From Streptomyces flaveolus (GTDB lineage Bacteria; Actinomycetota; Actinomycetes; Streptomycetales; Streptomycetaceae), in NCBI RefSeq assembly GCF_014648815.1, contig NZ_BMRV01000004.1, positions 372,001 through 436,000 of the forward strand: 64,000 nucleotides of DNA. Direction: 5' to 3'. Made by a program: the position numbers and the translations under genes. Under the pieces are notes generated by a model that did no database searches, was not told the origin of the DNA, and worked only from the letters and a program-made list of their open reading frames with translations. Within the stretch, counting starts at the first letter, position 1; every line of letters begins with the position of its first letter. This document shows positions 40,220 to 49,520 of the stretch, one piece after another.

Positions 40220-42925
40220 ATGAGCGAGCACCGTCGCAAACCGCCGCAGCCGCAGGGAGGCGGACGTGCCGCGGCCCGACGCGGCCAGTCCGGCTCGTCC
40301 TCCGGCCGCCGTGCGGCACCGCGAGGCGCCACAGGGTCTCCGTCCGGCTCGTACGGTCCGGAGGACGAGGAGCGCCCCTACGGGGGCCGTGCCGAGGCAC
40401 GGCGCGCGGCACAACGCAGTGGAGGCGGTCGCCGCAGGGCGGCCGAGCCGGCCCGTGGCGGCCGGCGGGCAGGTGGCGCCGCCGCCGCGAGCGGCCCCGG
40501 CCGGGGCCGGGCGGCGGCTTCCGGGAAGAAGCGGATGATCGACTATCCGCGGGGCGACCGCGATGGCTGGCAGCGCTGGGTGCCGTCCTGGAAGCTCGTC
40601 TCGGGTCTGTGCATCGCGTTCTTCGGCGGCCTGGTGGCCGCCGCCGGCATCGCGTACGCCATGGTGGGCATCCCCGACGTGGCCAAGACCGCGACCGCGC
40701 AGAACAACGTGTACTACTGGGCCAACGGCGACGTGATGGTCGCCACCGGCGGTGAGCGCAACCGACAGATGGTCAAGCTCTCCTCGATCCCCAAGGCGAT
40801 GCAGAACGCCGTCATCTCCCAGGAGAACAAGACGTTCTACTCCGACAGCGGCATCGACCCGAAGGGCATCGCCCGCGCCGTGTTCAACATGGCCCGGGGC
40901 GGCGAGACGCAGGGTGGTTCCACCATCACCCAGCAGTACGTCAAGAACGCGATGCTGGAGGACCAGTCGCAGACGGTCTCCCGGAAGGTCAAGGAGATCC
41001 TCGTCTCGGTCAAGGTGGGCGCCGAGGTCGACAAGGACAAGATCCTCGAGGGCTACCTGAACTCCGCCTACTACGGCCGCGGGGCCTACGGCATCCAGGC
41101 CGCGGCGCGGGCGTACTTCAACAAGGACGCCGTGGACCTGAACCCCGGCGAATGCGCTCTTCTCTCGGCCGTTCTCAAGGGTGCGACCTACTACGACCCC
41201 GCGGGTGCCACGTCGATCGACCCGGCCGCCACCCCGGAGGCCAACAGGAAGCGTGCCCTGAGGCAGATGCAGGACACCCTCGACAAGATGGTCGAGTACG
41301 GGCATCTGAACCAGGCGGAGCGGGCCAAGTACACCGAGCTCCCCACGGTGCAGAACCCCCGCTCGAACACCCAGCTGGGCGGCCAGATCGGCTACCTCGT
41401 CGACCTCGCAAGGGCGTCCGTGATCAAGGATGACATCGCGACGCGGGACCAGCTGGACCAGGGCGGATACGAGATCCACACGACGTTCGACCAGAAGAAG
41501 GTCGAGGCGCTCGAAACCGCGGTCACCAAGGTCTACAAGGCGAACATCAAGCCTGATGTACGTCCCAAGACCGACACTCACGTCCAGTTCGGCGGGGCGT
41601 CCGTGAACCCCGAGACGGGCGCCATCGAGGCCATCTACGGCGGCGCTGACGCGACCAAGCACTTCACCAACAACGCCGATGTGACCGGCGCCCAGGTCGG
41701 TTCGACGTTCAAGCCGTTCGTGCTCGCGGCGGCCATGAAGTGGGGCGTACGCGACCCCGAGGGTCTCGAGGACCAGCCCCAGGACGAGCGCACTGTGGTC
41801 TCTCCGAAGAGCCTGTACAGCGGCGAGAACGACCTCAAGATCAAGAATTACGACGGGTCGATCTGGATGAACGAGAAGGGCGAGCAGTGGCGGCAGGAGA
41901 ACGACGGTAAGGATTCGGTCGGTGATCCGCCGGACTACAAGATCGACCTGCGCGAGGCCATGCGGGAATCGGTGAACTCCGCCTACGTGCAGCTCGGCAT
42001 GGACGTCGGTCTGGACAAGGTGAAGGAGGCCGCGGTCGCCGCGGGCCTCAAGCAGGAGAGCCTGACGGGCACGAACTACCCGTCGTTCTCCATCGGTGTC
42101 TCGGATCCCAGCGCGATCCGTATGGCGGGCTCGTACGCCACCTTCGCGGCCAGCGGGAAGCAGCGTGAGCCCTTCTCCGTCACGAAGGTGGTGCACGAAG
42201 GCAAGACGATCCGCGCGCACAACGTCACGACCAAGCAGGCCTTCACCGCGAAGGTCGCGGACAACGTCACGGACGTCCTGAAGACCGTCGTCGAGGACGG
42301 TACGGGTTCCAACGCCCAGCTGCCGGGCCGTGAGGTGGCGGGCAAGACCGGTACCACGGACGGCAACAAGTCCGCCTGGTTCGTCGGGTACACCCCGCAG
42401 CTGTCGACCGCGATCAGCATGTTCCGCTACCCGGACGACGAGTCCATCAAGAACCGCACGTTCCTGGAGATGTACGGAACGGGTGACCAGGACAAGATCC
42501 ACGGTGCGTCGTTCCCGTCGGAGATCTGGCACGACTACATGGAGCAGGCCCTGAAGGGTCAGCCGGCGGAGAAGTTCCCGACCCCGGAACCCATCGGTGA
42601 GGTCATCAACGACACCCCGCCGCCGAGCCCGACACCCACGCCTTCCAAGACGGAGGAGTCGAGCCCGTCACCGAGCCCGACGCCCAGCCAGACCCCGACC
42701 AGTCCCTCGCCCTCACCGACCGCCACCTGCGGTGTCTTCGACTGGGAATGCGAGAACGGGGACAACAGCGGCAACCAGAACGGCGGCAATGACACCGCCG
42801 GCGGGGACGGAACGCAGTCTCCCTCACCCTCGGCCAGTGAGACGGACGGCGAGGGCGACAGCAGCGGCAGCGGAAACGGCAACGGAAACGGGCCAGGAGG
42901 CACCATCTGGGGTTCGAGCGGATAG
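40220..42925 (+). CDS. class A penicillin-binding protein (transglycosylase/transpeptidase)
   Basis: 901 residues from ATG with GAGGAGTAG upstream. A basic Arg/Gly-rich cytosolic tail (1-~115) precedes one membrane helix (about 132-152). The GT51 glycosyltransferase domain has the catalytic-Glu motif QENKTFY (E202, with N instead of the usual D at 203), GGSTITQQYVKN and the KVKEI motif. The transpeptidase domain has SxxK S495-TF-K498, SxN S584-V-N586 and KTG at 709-711. The last ~140 residues are a Ser/Pro/Thr-rich, then Gly/Asn-rich tail, possibly wall-spanning. It polymerises and cross-links peptidoglycan. Confidence 0.95.
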   Translation: MSEHRRKPPQPQGGGRAAARRGQSGSSSGRRAAPRGATGSPSGSYGPEDEERPYGGRAEARRAAQRSGGGRRRAAEPARGGRRAGGAAAASGPGRGRAAASGKKRMIDYPRGDRDGWQRWVPSWKLVSGLCIAFFGGLVAAAGIAYAMVGIPDVAKTATAQNNVYYWANGDVMVATGGERNRQMVKLSSIPKAMQNAVISQENKTFYSDSGIDPKGIARAVFNMARGGETQGGSTITQQYVKNAMLEDQSQTVSRKVKEILVSVKVGAEVDKDKILEGYLNSAYYGRGAYGIQAAARAYFNKDAVDLNPGECALLSAVLKGATYYDPAGATSIDPAATPEANRKRALRQMQDTLDKMVEYGHLNQAERAKYTELPTVQNPRSNTQLGGQIGYLVDLARASVIKDDIATRDQLDQGGYEIHTTFDQKKVEALETAVTKVYKANIKPDVRPKTDTHVQFGGASVNPETGAIEAIYGGADATKHFTNNADVTGAQVGSTFKPFVLAAAMKWGVRDPEGLEDQPQDERTVVSPKSLYSGENDLKIKNYDGSIWMNEKGEQWRQENDGKDSVGDPPDYKIDLREAMRESVNSAYVQLGMDVGLDKVKEAAVAAGLKQESLTGTNYPSFSIGVSDPSAIRMAGSYATFAASGKQREPFSVTKVVHEGKTIRAHNVTTKQAFTAKVADNVTDVLKTVVEDGTGSNAQLPGREVAGKTGTTDGNKSAWFVGYTPQLSTAISMFRYPDDESIKNRTFLEMYGTGDQDKIHGASFPSEIWHDYMEQALKGQPAEKFPTPEPIGEVINDTPPPSPTPTPSKTEESSPSPSPTPSQTPTSPSPSPTATCGVFDWECENGDNSGNQNGGNDTAGGDGTQSPSPSASETDGEGDSSGSGNGNGNGPGGTIWGSSG

Positions 42926-42948
42926 TCGCCGACATGCCCGGCGTGCGC

Positions 42949-42962
42949 GTTTCACGTGAAAC
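42949..42962. other. parS site (perfect)
   Basis: GTTTCACGTGAAAC, 23 bases after the PBP stop codon, paired with the next site. Confidence 0.9.
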
Positions 42963-42970
42963 ACCCGCTT

Positions 42971-42984
42971 GTTCCACGTGAAAC
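42971..42984. other. parS-like site (one mismatch)
   Basis: GTTCCACGTGAAAC, 22 bases centre to centre from the perfect parS at 42949: a tandem pair. Confidence 0.75.
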
Positions 42985-42985
42985 A

Positions 42986-43019
42986 GGGGCCGCCGCACCC
43001 ATCAGGGCGCGGCGGCCCC
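42986..43019 (+). terminator. terminator of the PBP gene
   Basis: An 11-bp stem GGGGCCGCCGC / GCGGCGGCCCC with a 12-base loop, right after the tandem parS pair. Confidence 0.7.
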
Positions 43020-43055
43020 GTCGTGTTCCCAGACACGTACGGCAGGATGTGCCCC

Positions 43056-44555
43056 ATGCCCAGTGCAGAATCGACGCCAGCGAGCGTGCACGAACCGGAT
43101 CGGGTTCCCCCGAGCAGGGAGGACGCGGTCGCAGCAGCAGGCAGCGAGCTGATCGGCGGTCCTCTCGGCCGGCGTGCCCTGCTCGGGACGTCCTGGTGGA
43201 CGCCGGTGCGGGTGATCGCGCTCGTGGCGATCAGTGTGTTCGCCCTCGGCCTGGTCCAGAAGGCGCCCTGCTACAACGGTGCGTGGTTCTTCGGTGCCAG
43301 CTCCCAGTACACGCATGCCTGCTACTCGGACATCCCGCACCTCTACCAGGCCCGGGGGTTCGTCGACGGGCTCGTGCCCTACTTCGACAAGCTCCCCGGC
43401 GACATGGAGTACCTCGAGTACCCGGTGCTGACCGGCTTGTTCATGGAGGTGGCGTCCTGGCTCACGCCGGGCAGCGGCACCATCCAGGACCAGGAACAGT
43501 GGTACTGGATGGTCAATGCCGGGATGCTCATGGTGTGCGCGGCCGTCATTGCCGTCTGCGTCACCCGCATGCACACCAGGCGCCCCTGGGACGGCCTGCT
43601 GGTCGCGCTGGCACCCGCCTTCGCGCTGACCGCGACCGTCAACTGGGACTTGCTGGCGGTCGCCCTGACGATCGCGGCGATCCTGATGTGGTCGCGGGGG
43701 CGCGCACTGGCCTTCGGCGTGCTGCTGGGACTGGCCACGGCCGCCAAGCTCTACCCCTTCCTCATCCTCGGCCCGTTGTTCGTGCTGTGCTGGCGTGCGG
43801 GCAAGTGGCGGGAGTTCGGAAAGGCCCTGGGGGGCGCGGCCGTCGCCTGGCTCGTGGTGAACCTGCCGGTGATGCTCTTCGCCTTCGACGGCTGGTCGAA
43901 GTTCTATACGTTCAGCCAGGAACGCGGCGTCGACTTCGGTTCCTTCTGGCTGATCATCGTCCGGAACACGGACGACCCGCCCAGCACCGAGACCGTCAAC
44001 ACGCTCGCCACGCTCCTGATGCTGCTGTGCTGCGGCGCCATCGCGGCACTCGCGCTGACGGCCCCGCGGCGTCCGCGGTTCATCCAGCTCGCCTTCCTCA
44101 TCGTCGCGGCGTTCATCCTCACCAACAAGGTCTACTCACCGCAGTACGTCCTGTGGCTGGTGCCGCTCGCCGCGCTGGCCCGGCCGAAGTGGCGGGACTT
44201 CCTGATCTGGCAGGTGTGCGAGGTGGCCTACTTCCTGGGCATCTGGATGTACCTCGCCTACACCACCAGCGGAGACGCCCACAAGGGCCTGCCGACGGAC
44301 GGCTACCACTGGGCCATCGGCCTCCACCTGCTGGGGACGCTGTACCTGTGCGTCATGGTCGTCCGCGACATCCTCATGCCGGACCGGGACCCGGTCCGGC
44401 GGACCGGTGACGACGACCCCTCGGGCGGAGTGCTCGACGGCGCCGACGATGTCTTCGTCCTCGGTCCCGCCGCTCGTCCGCCGCGGTACGCGGCTCACCT
44501 CGAAGGCCCCCGGGTGGAGTGGGGCGCCGGACGGCAGCCCGGTGGCTCGCTCTGA
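43056..44555 (+). CDS. GT87-type polytopic glycosyltransferase (DUF2029)
   Basis: 499 residues from ATG (MPSAESTPAS...), chosen for GCAGGA 8 bases upstream; the frame to 42969 is parS-derived. About ten membrane helices are visible. GT-C features include an early acidic loop (YSDIPHLYQARGFVDGLVPYFD) and the conserved EYPVLTGLFMEVASW after it, plus TNKVYSPQYVLWLVPL. GT87 family members use polyprenyl-phosphate-mannose to add sugars on the outer face, for example to phosphatidylinositol mannosides. The exact acceptor is unknown. The C-terminal ~75 residues are cytosolic and low-complexity. Confidence 0.82.
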   Translation: MPSAESTPASVHEPDRVPPSREDAVAAAGSELIGGPLGRRALLGTSWWTPVRVIALVAISVFALGLVQKAPCYNGAWFFGASSQYTHACYSDIPHLYQARGFVDGLVPYFDKLPGDMEYLEYPVLTGLFMEVASWLTPGSGTIQDQEQWYWMVNAGMLMVCAAVIAVCVTRMHTRRPWDGLLVALAPAFALTATVNWDLLAVALTIAAILMWSRGRALAFGVLLGLATAAKLYPFLILGPLFVLCWRAGKWREFGKALGGAAVAWLVVNLPVMLFAFDGWSKFYTFSQERGVDFGSFWLIIVRNTDDPPSTETVNTLATLLMLLCCGAIAALALTAPRRPRFIQLAFLIVAAFILTNKVYSPQYVLWLVPLAALARPKWRDFLIWQVCEVAYFLGIWMYLAYTTSGDAHKGLPTDGYHWAIGLHLLGTLYLCVMVVRDILMPDRDPVRRTGDDDPSGGVLDGADDVFVLGPAARPPRYAAHLEGPRVEWGAGRQPGGSL

Positions 44556-44602
44556 GCGAATCGGCGTCGGCGAGCAGCCCGCCAACAGCCCTCCGGACAC
44601 CG

Positions 44603-44654
44603 GACCGTGAAAAGGGCCGTACACGGGTAACCGTGTACGGCCCTTTTCACGGTC
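44603..44654. terminator. very long bidirectional terminator
   Basis: A perfect 24-bp stem (left arm starts GACCGTGAAAAGGGCC) around loop GTAA, with A4/T4 tracts inside the arms, between the convergent GT87 and alanine-racemase-family genes. Confidence 0.9.
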
Positions 44655-44681
44655 TCGGGGCTCTCGCTCCGCGCGTGAACC

Positions 44682-45713
44682 TCAGCGGTCGACGATGCGG
44701 TCGAACTGCGTGGTGGTGTGCCGCAGATGTGCCACCAGCTCGTCTCCGACCGTCGGCTCCGGCGCGTCGGAGGGCACGAACAGGATCGACACCTGCATGT
44801 GCGGCGGTTCCGCGAACCAGCGCTGCTTGCCGCCCCAGACGAACGGCGACAGGTTCCGGTTGACCGTGGCCAGGCCCGCCCGGGCGACGCCCTTGGCGCG
44901 CGGCATGACACCGTGCAACGCCTTCGGGGCCTCCAGACCCACGCCGTGGGACGTACCGCCGGCCACGACCACCAGGAAACCGTCCGAGGCCGCCTTCTGC
45001 TGCCGGTAGCCGAAGCGCTCCCCCTTGGCCACCCGGGTGACGTCCAGCACGGCGCCGCGGTACTCGGTGGCCTCGTGGTCCCCCAGCCACAGCCGCGTCC
45101 CGATGCGCGCGCGGAACCTGGTCTGCGGGAACTGCTGCTGGAGGCGGGCGAGTTCGTCGGCCTTGAGGTGGCTGACGAACATCGTGTGCAGCGGCAGACG
45201 GGCCGCACGCAGCCGGTCCATCCACCCGATGACCTCCTCGACGGCGTCCGAGCCGTCGGTGCGGTCCAGCGGCAGATGGATGGCGAAGCCCTCCAGCCGG
45301 ACGTTCTCTATGGCGGCGTGCAGCTGCGGCAGGTCCTGTTCGCTGATGCCGTGCCGCTTCATCGAGGACATCACCTCGATGACCACCCGCGCGCCGACCA
45401 GGCCGTACACGCCGTCGATGGAGGACACGGAGCGCACGACCCGGTCCGGCAGCGGCACCGGCTCCTCACCGCGCCGGTACGGCGTCAGCACCAGCAGATC
45501 GCCGCCGAAGAAGTCCTTGATCCGGGCGGCCTCGTAGGTCGTGCCCACGGCGAGGACGTCGGAACCGAGGCGCGTGGCCTCCTCCGCCAGCCGCTCGTGT
45601 CCGAAGCCGTAGCCGTTGCCCTTGCAGACCGGGACGAGCCCGGGGAACTGCTCCTGCACGTGCTTGTGGTGCGCCCGCCAGCGCGCGGTGTCGACGTAGA
45701 GCGTGAGCGCCAT
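44682..45713 (-). CDS. alanine racemase family protein
   Basis: 343 residues from ATG. The PLP-binding motif [12 protein letters not shown] (PLP lysine at 31, family consensus K-A-N-A-Y-G-H-G) opens the protein after [16 protein letters not shown]. The TIM-barrel then has [13 protein letters not shown] and LHTMFVSHL. The second-domain segment [12 protein letters not shown] aligns with the conserved Tyr loop of Alr. Sequence identity to classical Alr looks low, so it may racemise another amino acid or be a binding protein. It lies 104 bases downstream of femX on the same strand, suggesting a peptidoglycan precursor role. Confidence 0.75.
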   Translation of the reverse strand: MALTLYVDTARWRAHHKHVQEQFPGLVPVCKGNGYGFGHERLAEEATRLGSDVLAVGTTYEAARIKDFFGGDLLVLTPYRRGEEPVPLPDRVVRSVSSIDGVYGLVGARVVIEVMSSMKRHGISEQDLPQLHAAIENVRLEGFAIHLPLDRTDGSDAVEEVIGWMDRLRAARLPLHTMFVSHLKADELARLQQQFPQTRFRARIGTRLWLGDHEATEYRGAVLDVTRVAKGERFGYRQQKAASDGFLVVVAGGTSHGVGLEAPKALHGVMPRAKGVARAGLATVNRNLSPFVWGGKQRWFAEPPHMQVSILFVPSDAPEPTVGDELVAHLRHTTTQFDRIVDR

Positions 45714-45817
45714 GGCCGGACCTGGAACCTTTCTCGTGGCTGCGGTGTGTCAGAGGTGAGGAAAACTCGTCGGAGCTGTGGAAGCCCTCCCGACGCTACT
45801 GGAGCGGGGAGCGTGGG

Positions 45818-46939
45818 TCAGCGGCGCGACATGTAGATGTCGAGCGCCTTGTGCAGCAGCTTGTTCAGCGGGAAGTCCCACTCCCCGAGGTACTCGGCCG
45901 CCTGCCCGCCCGTGCCGACCTTGAACTGGATCAGACCGAAGAGGTGGTCGCTCTCGTCCAAGGAGTCGGAGATGCCGCGCAGGTCGTAGACGGTGGCCCC
46001 GAGGGCGTAGGCGTCGCGCAGCATCGCCCACTGCATCGCGTTCGAGGGCCGGACCTCGCGGCCGATGTTGTCGGAGGCGCCGTAGGAGTACCAGACGTGC
46101 CCGCCGACGACCAGCATCGTCGCCGCCGACAGGTTCACCCCGTTGTGCCGGGCGAAGTACAGCCGCATGCGGTTGGGGTCCTCGTTGTTGAGGGCCGCCC
46201 ACATGCGCTGGAAGTAGGACAGCGGCCGCGGCCGGAAGTGGTCGCGCACCGCCGTGATCTCGTACAGGCGCTGCCACTCCTCGAGGTCGTGGTAGCCGCC
46301 TTGGACGACCTCGACGCCGGCCTTCTCGGCCTTCTTGATGTTGCGGCGCCACAGCTGGTTGAAGTTCTTGTGGACCTCTTCCAGGGACCGGTTGGCCAGC
46401 GGCACCTGGAAGACGTAGCGGGGCTGCACGTCGCCGAAGCCGGCGCCGCCGTCCTCACCCTGCTGCCAGCCCATGCGGCGCAGCTTGTCGGCCACCTCGA
46501 AGGCGCGCGGCTCGATGTGGTCGGCCTCTATGTCGCGCAGCCGCTTGACGTCGGGGTCCTGGATGCCCTTCTTGATCGACGCGGCGTCCCAGCGCCGGAT
46601 GATCACCGGCGGGCCCATCTTCACCGAGAAGGCGCCCTGCTGCTTCAGGTGCGCCAGCATGGGCTCCATCCACTCCTGGAGATTCGGCGCGAACCAGTTG
46701 ATGACCGGGCCCTCGGGGAGGTACGCGAGGTAACGCTTGATCTTGGGCAGCTGCCGGTACAGCACGAGGCCCGCACCGACCAGCTGACCGGTCCGGTCGT
46801 CGAACCAACCGAGGTTCTCCGAGCGCCATTCCGCCTTTACGTCCGCCCAGGCCGGCACCTGCATGTGACTCGCCGCCGGCAGGCTCTGGATGTAGGCCAG
46901 ATGCTGCTCGCGGCTGATGGTCCTCAGGGTCAGGCTCAT
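45818..46939 (-). CDS. femX: FemX-type lipid II glycyl/aminoacyltransferase
   Basis: 373 residues from ATG with GAGGAGCG upstream. A FemABX-family double GNAT-like protein: [20 protein letters not shown] starts the first domain and [19 protein letters not shown] the coiled linker, then [19 protein letters not shown] and [40 protein letters not shown], the conserved C-terminal motif. In S. coelicolor the equivalent FemX adds the first glycine to the Lys/DAP branch of lipid II and is essential. Full length. Likely co-transcribed with the racemase-like gene. Confidence 0.93.
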   Translation of the reverse strand: MSLTLRTISREQHLAYIQSLPAASHMQVPAWADVKAEWRSENLGWFDDRTGQLVGAGLVLYRQLPKIKRYLAYLPEGPVINWFAPNLQEWMEPMLAHLKQQGAFSVKMGPPVIIRRWDAASIKKGIQDPDVKRLRDIEADHIEPRAFEVADKLRRMGWQQGEDGGAGFGDVQPRYVFQVPLANRSLEEVHKNFNQLWRRNIKKAEKAGVEVVQGGYHDLEEWQRLYEITAVRDHFRPRPLSYFQRMWAALNNEDPNRMRLYFARHNGVNLSAATMLVVGGHVWYSYGASDNIGREVRPSNAMQWAMLRDAYALGATVYDLRGISDSLDESDHLFGLIQFKVGTGGQAAEYLGEWDFPLNKLLHKALDIYMSRR

Positions 46940-47077
46940 TCGGGGCGCTCCTCGGGCTGGTGTGTCCCCATGGGTACAGGGGCTCCGGCTCTCGCGCGAA
47001 GCCTACTGCGCCCTGTGAGCGCCCCGTCCGGCGTACCGGCGGGACCGCGCCGTCCCGAGGGCCGGCGCGGTCCGTGG

Positions 47078-47407
47078 TCAGCCGCCGACGAACCCCCCGA
47101 AGGAGCCGAACAGTCCGCCGTGGGCCATGCCGAAGTAGAGGCCGACCGCGGAGGCGCCGATCCCCAGCACCAGGCCGAAACGCTCTCGCGTCGTCTCGGA
47201 GATGAACTGGCCATATCCACCGATCAGGACGCCGGCCAGCCCGGCCCAGGAGGTCAGGAGGTGGAGCCCCGGGAAGCCCGCGGTCACGAGGGAGAGCACT
47301 CCGAGCACCAGGCTCACGGCCATCAGCGTGTCCTGGAGCGGGTGCGGTTTGCCGTCGGTGGCCAGCAGGCCGGTCCTGGGTTTGGCGGGTCGCATGATCT
47401 GTGCCAT
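47078..47407 (-). CDS. small membrane protein of unknown function
   Basis: 109 residues from ATG ([13 protein letters not shown]) with GGAGG upstream; the frame extends upstream but without coding features. Three hydrophobic segments: [38 protein letters not shown] and [19 protein letters not shown], ending Gly/Phe-rich. I do not recognise a named family with certainty; similar genes lie upstream of rpsF in streptomycetes. It is divergent from rpsF. Confidence 0.75.
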   Translation of the reverse strand: MAQIMRPAKPRTGLLATDGKPHPLQDTLMAVSLVLGVLSLVTAGFPGLHLLTSWAGLAGVLIGGYGQFISETTRERFGLVLGIGASAVGLYFGMAHGGLFGSFGGFVGG

Positions 47408-47510
47408 GGAGAACCTCCAGCCGAAGGCAGTCTGTCTTCGCCCTGCACTTCCGATGTGTACAGATTGCGTCCCCCCACGGGCGGATTTCAACCGCAAGCC
47501 GCCGGGCGGG

Positions 47511-47516
47511 TACTCT
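47511..47516 (+). promoter_or_regulatory. candidate rpsF operon -10 element
   Basis: TACTCT at 47511-47516 with TTCAAC near 47488-47493 (spacer 17) as a possible -35, about 170 bases before rpsF. A long leader fits autoregulation of ribosomal operons. No other feature was seen between 47408 and 47686. Confidence 0.35.
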
Positions 47517-47686
47517 GTACCTTCTGCACTGGTGTCTGCTGCCGGCCCCCGGCCGGGCCACCTCCTCGGAGGAGACCCGATTGTCAGTGGGTCCTGCTTT
47601 ACTCGCTGATGCCGGTGCACAACGCATCGCAACCCTCCTGCCACGGAACGACCGTGGCCGTTGAGTCCAAAGGAGGTGGGTTCCAC

Positions 47687-47977
47687 ATGCGTCACTACGA
47701 GGTGATGGTCATCCTCGACCCCGATCTCGAGGAGCGCGCTGTCTCCCCGCTGATCGAGAACTTCCTCTCTGTCGTCCGTGACGGCGGCGGAAAGGTCGAG
47801 AAGGTCGACACCTGGGGCCGTCGTCGTCTCTCGTACGAGATCAAGAAGAAGCCCGAGGGCATCTACTCGGTCATCGACCTGCAGGCCGAGCCTGCGGTCG
47901 TCAAGGAGCTCGACCGCCAGATGAACCTGAACGAGTCGGTCCTCCGGACCAAGGTCCTCCGTCCCGAGACCCGCTGA
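47687..47977 (+). CDS. rpsF: 30S ribosomal protein S6
   Basis: 96 residues from ATG with a strong AAAGGAGGTGGG ribosome site. Starts [19 protein letters not shown] and contains the S6 signature [20 protein letters not shown]. Binds 16S rRNA with S18. First gene of rpsF-ssb-rpsR-rplI, the standard order. Confidence 0.98.
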   Translation: MRHYEVMVILDPDLEERAVSPLIENFLSVVRDGGGKVEKVDTWGRRRLSYEIKKKPEGIYSVIDLQAEPAVVKELDRQMNLNESVLRTKVLRPETR

Positions 47978-48054
47978 GCCCTTCCGCTCAGCAGATCCCG
48001 GGATTCGAGTAGCAGCACAAGCAGCCAGCAGCAAACCCGCCGAGAGGTTCCCCC

Positions 48055-48642
48055 ATGGCAGGCGAGACCGTCATCACGGTCATCGGCAATCTTGTCGACG
48101 ACCCCGAGCTGCGCTTCACCCCGTCCGGTGCGGCCGTCGCGAAGTTCCGTGTCGCGTCGACCCCCCGCACCTTCGACCGCCAGACGAACGAGTGGAAGGA
48201 CGGCGAAAGCCTGTTCCTGACCTGCTCGGTCTGGCGCCAGGCGGCGGAGAACGTCGCCGAGTCGCTCCAGCGAGGCATGCGCGTCATCGTGCAGGGCCGG
48301 CTGAAGCAGCGGTCCTACGAGGACCGTGAGGGCGTCAAGCGCACGGTCTACGAGCTGGACGTCGACGAAGTCGGTGCCAGCCTCCGCAGCGCCACGGCCA
48401 AGGTCACCAAGACCTCGGGCCAGGGTCGCGGCGGCCAGGGCGGTTACGGCGGCGGTGGCGGCCAGGGTGGCGGCGGCTGGGGCGGCGGCCCCGGTGGCGG
48501 CCAGCAGGGCGGCGGCGCGCCCGCCGACGACCCCTGGGCCACGGGCGCTCCCGCAGGTGGCAACCAGGGCGGCGGCGGTGGCGGCGGCTGGGGCGGTGGC
48601 TCCGGCAGCGGCGGCGGCTACTCGGACGAGCCCCCCTTCTAG
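48055..48642 (+). CDS. ssb: single-stranded DNA-binding protein
   Basis: 195 residues from ATG. The OB fold spans about 1-110 ([61 protein letters not shown]). A Gly-rich linker of about 75 residues follows, ending in the acidic tail YSDEPPF, the protein-interaction tip. It coats single-stranded DNA at the fork. 77 bases after rpsF and 42 before rpsR. Confidence 0.97.
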   Translation: MAGETVITVIGNLVDDPELRFTPSGAAVAKFRVASTPRTFDRQTNEWKDGESLFLTCSVWRQAAENVAESLQRGMRVIVQGRLKQRSYEDREGVKRTVYELDVDEVGASLRSATAKVTKTSGQGRGGQGGYGGGGGQGGGGWGGGPGGGQQGGGAPADDPWATGAPAGGNQGGGGGGGWGGGSGSGGGYSDEPPF

Positions 48643-48684
48643 GCGGGCTCTACCCACACTTCTTGATCACACAGGAGAAACATC

Positions 48685-48921
48685 ATGGCTAAGCCGCCTG
48701 TGCGCAAGCCGAAGAAGAAGGTCTGCGCATTCTGCAAGGACAAGGTCACGTACGTGGACTACAAGGACACGAACATGCTGCGGAAGTTCATTTCCGACCG
48801 CGGCAAGATCCGTGCCCGCCGCGTGACCGGCAACTGCACGCAGCACCAGCGTGACGTCGCCACGGCCGTCAAGAACAGCCGTGAGATGGCGCTGCTGCCC
48901 TACACGTCCACCGCGCGATAA
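48685..48921 (+). CDS. rpsR: 30S ribosomal protein S18 (zinc-ribbon form)
   Basis: 78 residues from ATG with CAGGAG upstream. Starts [20 protein letters not shown]: a CxxC pair (Cys14, Cys17) and a further Cys/His pair in GNCTQHQRD suggest the zinc-binding C+ form; Streptomyces often also encodes a zinc-free paralogue elsewhere. Binds S6 on the 30S platform. Confidence 0.97.
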   Translation: MAKPPVRKPKKKVCAFCKDKVTYVDYKDTNMLRKFISDRGKIRARRVTGNCTQHQRDVATAVKNSREMALLPYTSTAR

Positions 48922-48939
48922 GGGAAGGGTGACCGACTA

Positions 48940-49386
48940 ATGAAGATCATCCTCACCCACGAGGTCTCCGGCCTCGGCGCCGCGGGCGACGTCGTCGACG
49001 TCAAGGACGGCTACGCTCGCAACTACCTGATCCCGCGGAAGTTCGCGATCCGTTGGACCAAGGGTGGCGAGAAGGACGTCGAGCAGATCCGTCGTGCTCG
49101 CAAGATCCACGAGATCCAGACCATCGAGCAGGCCAACCAGGTGAAGGCCCAGCTCGAGGGCGTGAAGGTCCGTCTGGCCGTCCGCTCCGGCGACGCCGGT
49201 CGTCTCTTCGGTTCCGTCACCCCGGCCGACGTCGCCTCGGCGATCAAGGCTGCCGGTGGCCCCGAGGTCGACAAGCGCCGCATCGAGCTGGGCTCGCCGA
49301 TCAAGACCCTGGGCGCCCATGCGACGTCCGTGCGTCTGCACCCCGAGGTTGCCGCCACGGTCAACATCGAGGTTGTTTCCGCCTGA
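48940..49386 (+). CDS. rplI: 50S ribosomal protein L9
   Basis: 148 residues from ATG. The N-terminal domain starts [21 protein letters not shown] with the signature [13 protein letters not shown]; a long connecting helix follows and the C-terminal RNA-binding domain is from about 80. Last gene of the operon, closed by a strong terminator. Confidence 0.98.
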   Translation: MKIILTHEVSGLGAAGDVVDVKDGYARNYLIPRKFAIRWTKGGEKDVEQIRRARKIHEIQTIEQANQVKAQLEGVKVRLAVRSGDAGRLFGSVTPADVASAIKAAGGPEVDKRRIELGSPIKTLGAHATSVRLHPEVAATVNIEVVSA

Positions 49387-49411
49387 GCCTGGCTCTCGCT
49401 GAAGCGATGAG

Positions 49412-49447
49412 ATGGGGCCGCACTCCCGGTCGGGAGTGCGGCCCCAT
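49412..49447. terminator. bidirectional terminator after rplI
   Basis: A perfect 17-bp stem (ATGGGGCCGCACTCCCG and complement) around GT, between rplI and the convergent MATE gene. Confidence 0.9.
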
Positions 49448-49485
49448 TGTCATGGCAGCCGATGTGCTGGGCTGGTCGGACCCAT

Positions 49486-49499
49486 GTTTCACGTGAAAC
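49486..49499. other. parS site (perfect)
   Basis: GTTTCACGTGAAAC; first of a tandem pair, 19 bases centre to centre from the next. Confidence 0.9.
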
Positions 49500-49504
49500 G
49501 GCGT

Positions 49505-49518
49505 GTTTCACGTGAAAC
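49505..49518. other. parS site (perfect)
   Basis: GTTTCACGTGAAAC; second of the pair, ending 2 bases before the MATE stop codon. Confidence 0.9.
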
Positions 49519-49520
49519 GG

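Noticed and set aside
42969..43055. N-terminal extension of the GT87 protein beginning MFHVKQG
   Set aside because: Its first codons are the parS-like site and a terminator hairpin; a proper ribosome site precedes the ATG at 43056.
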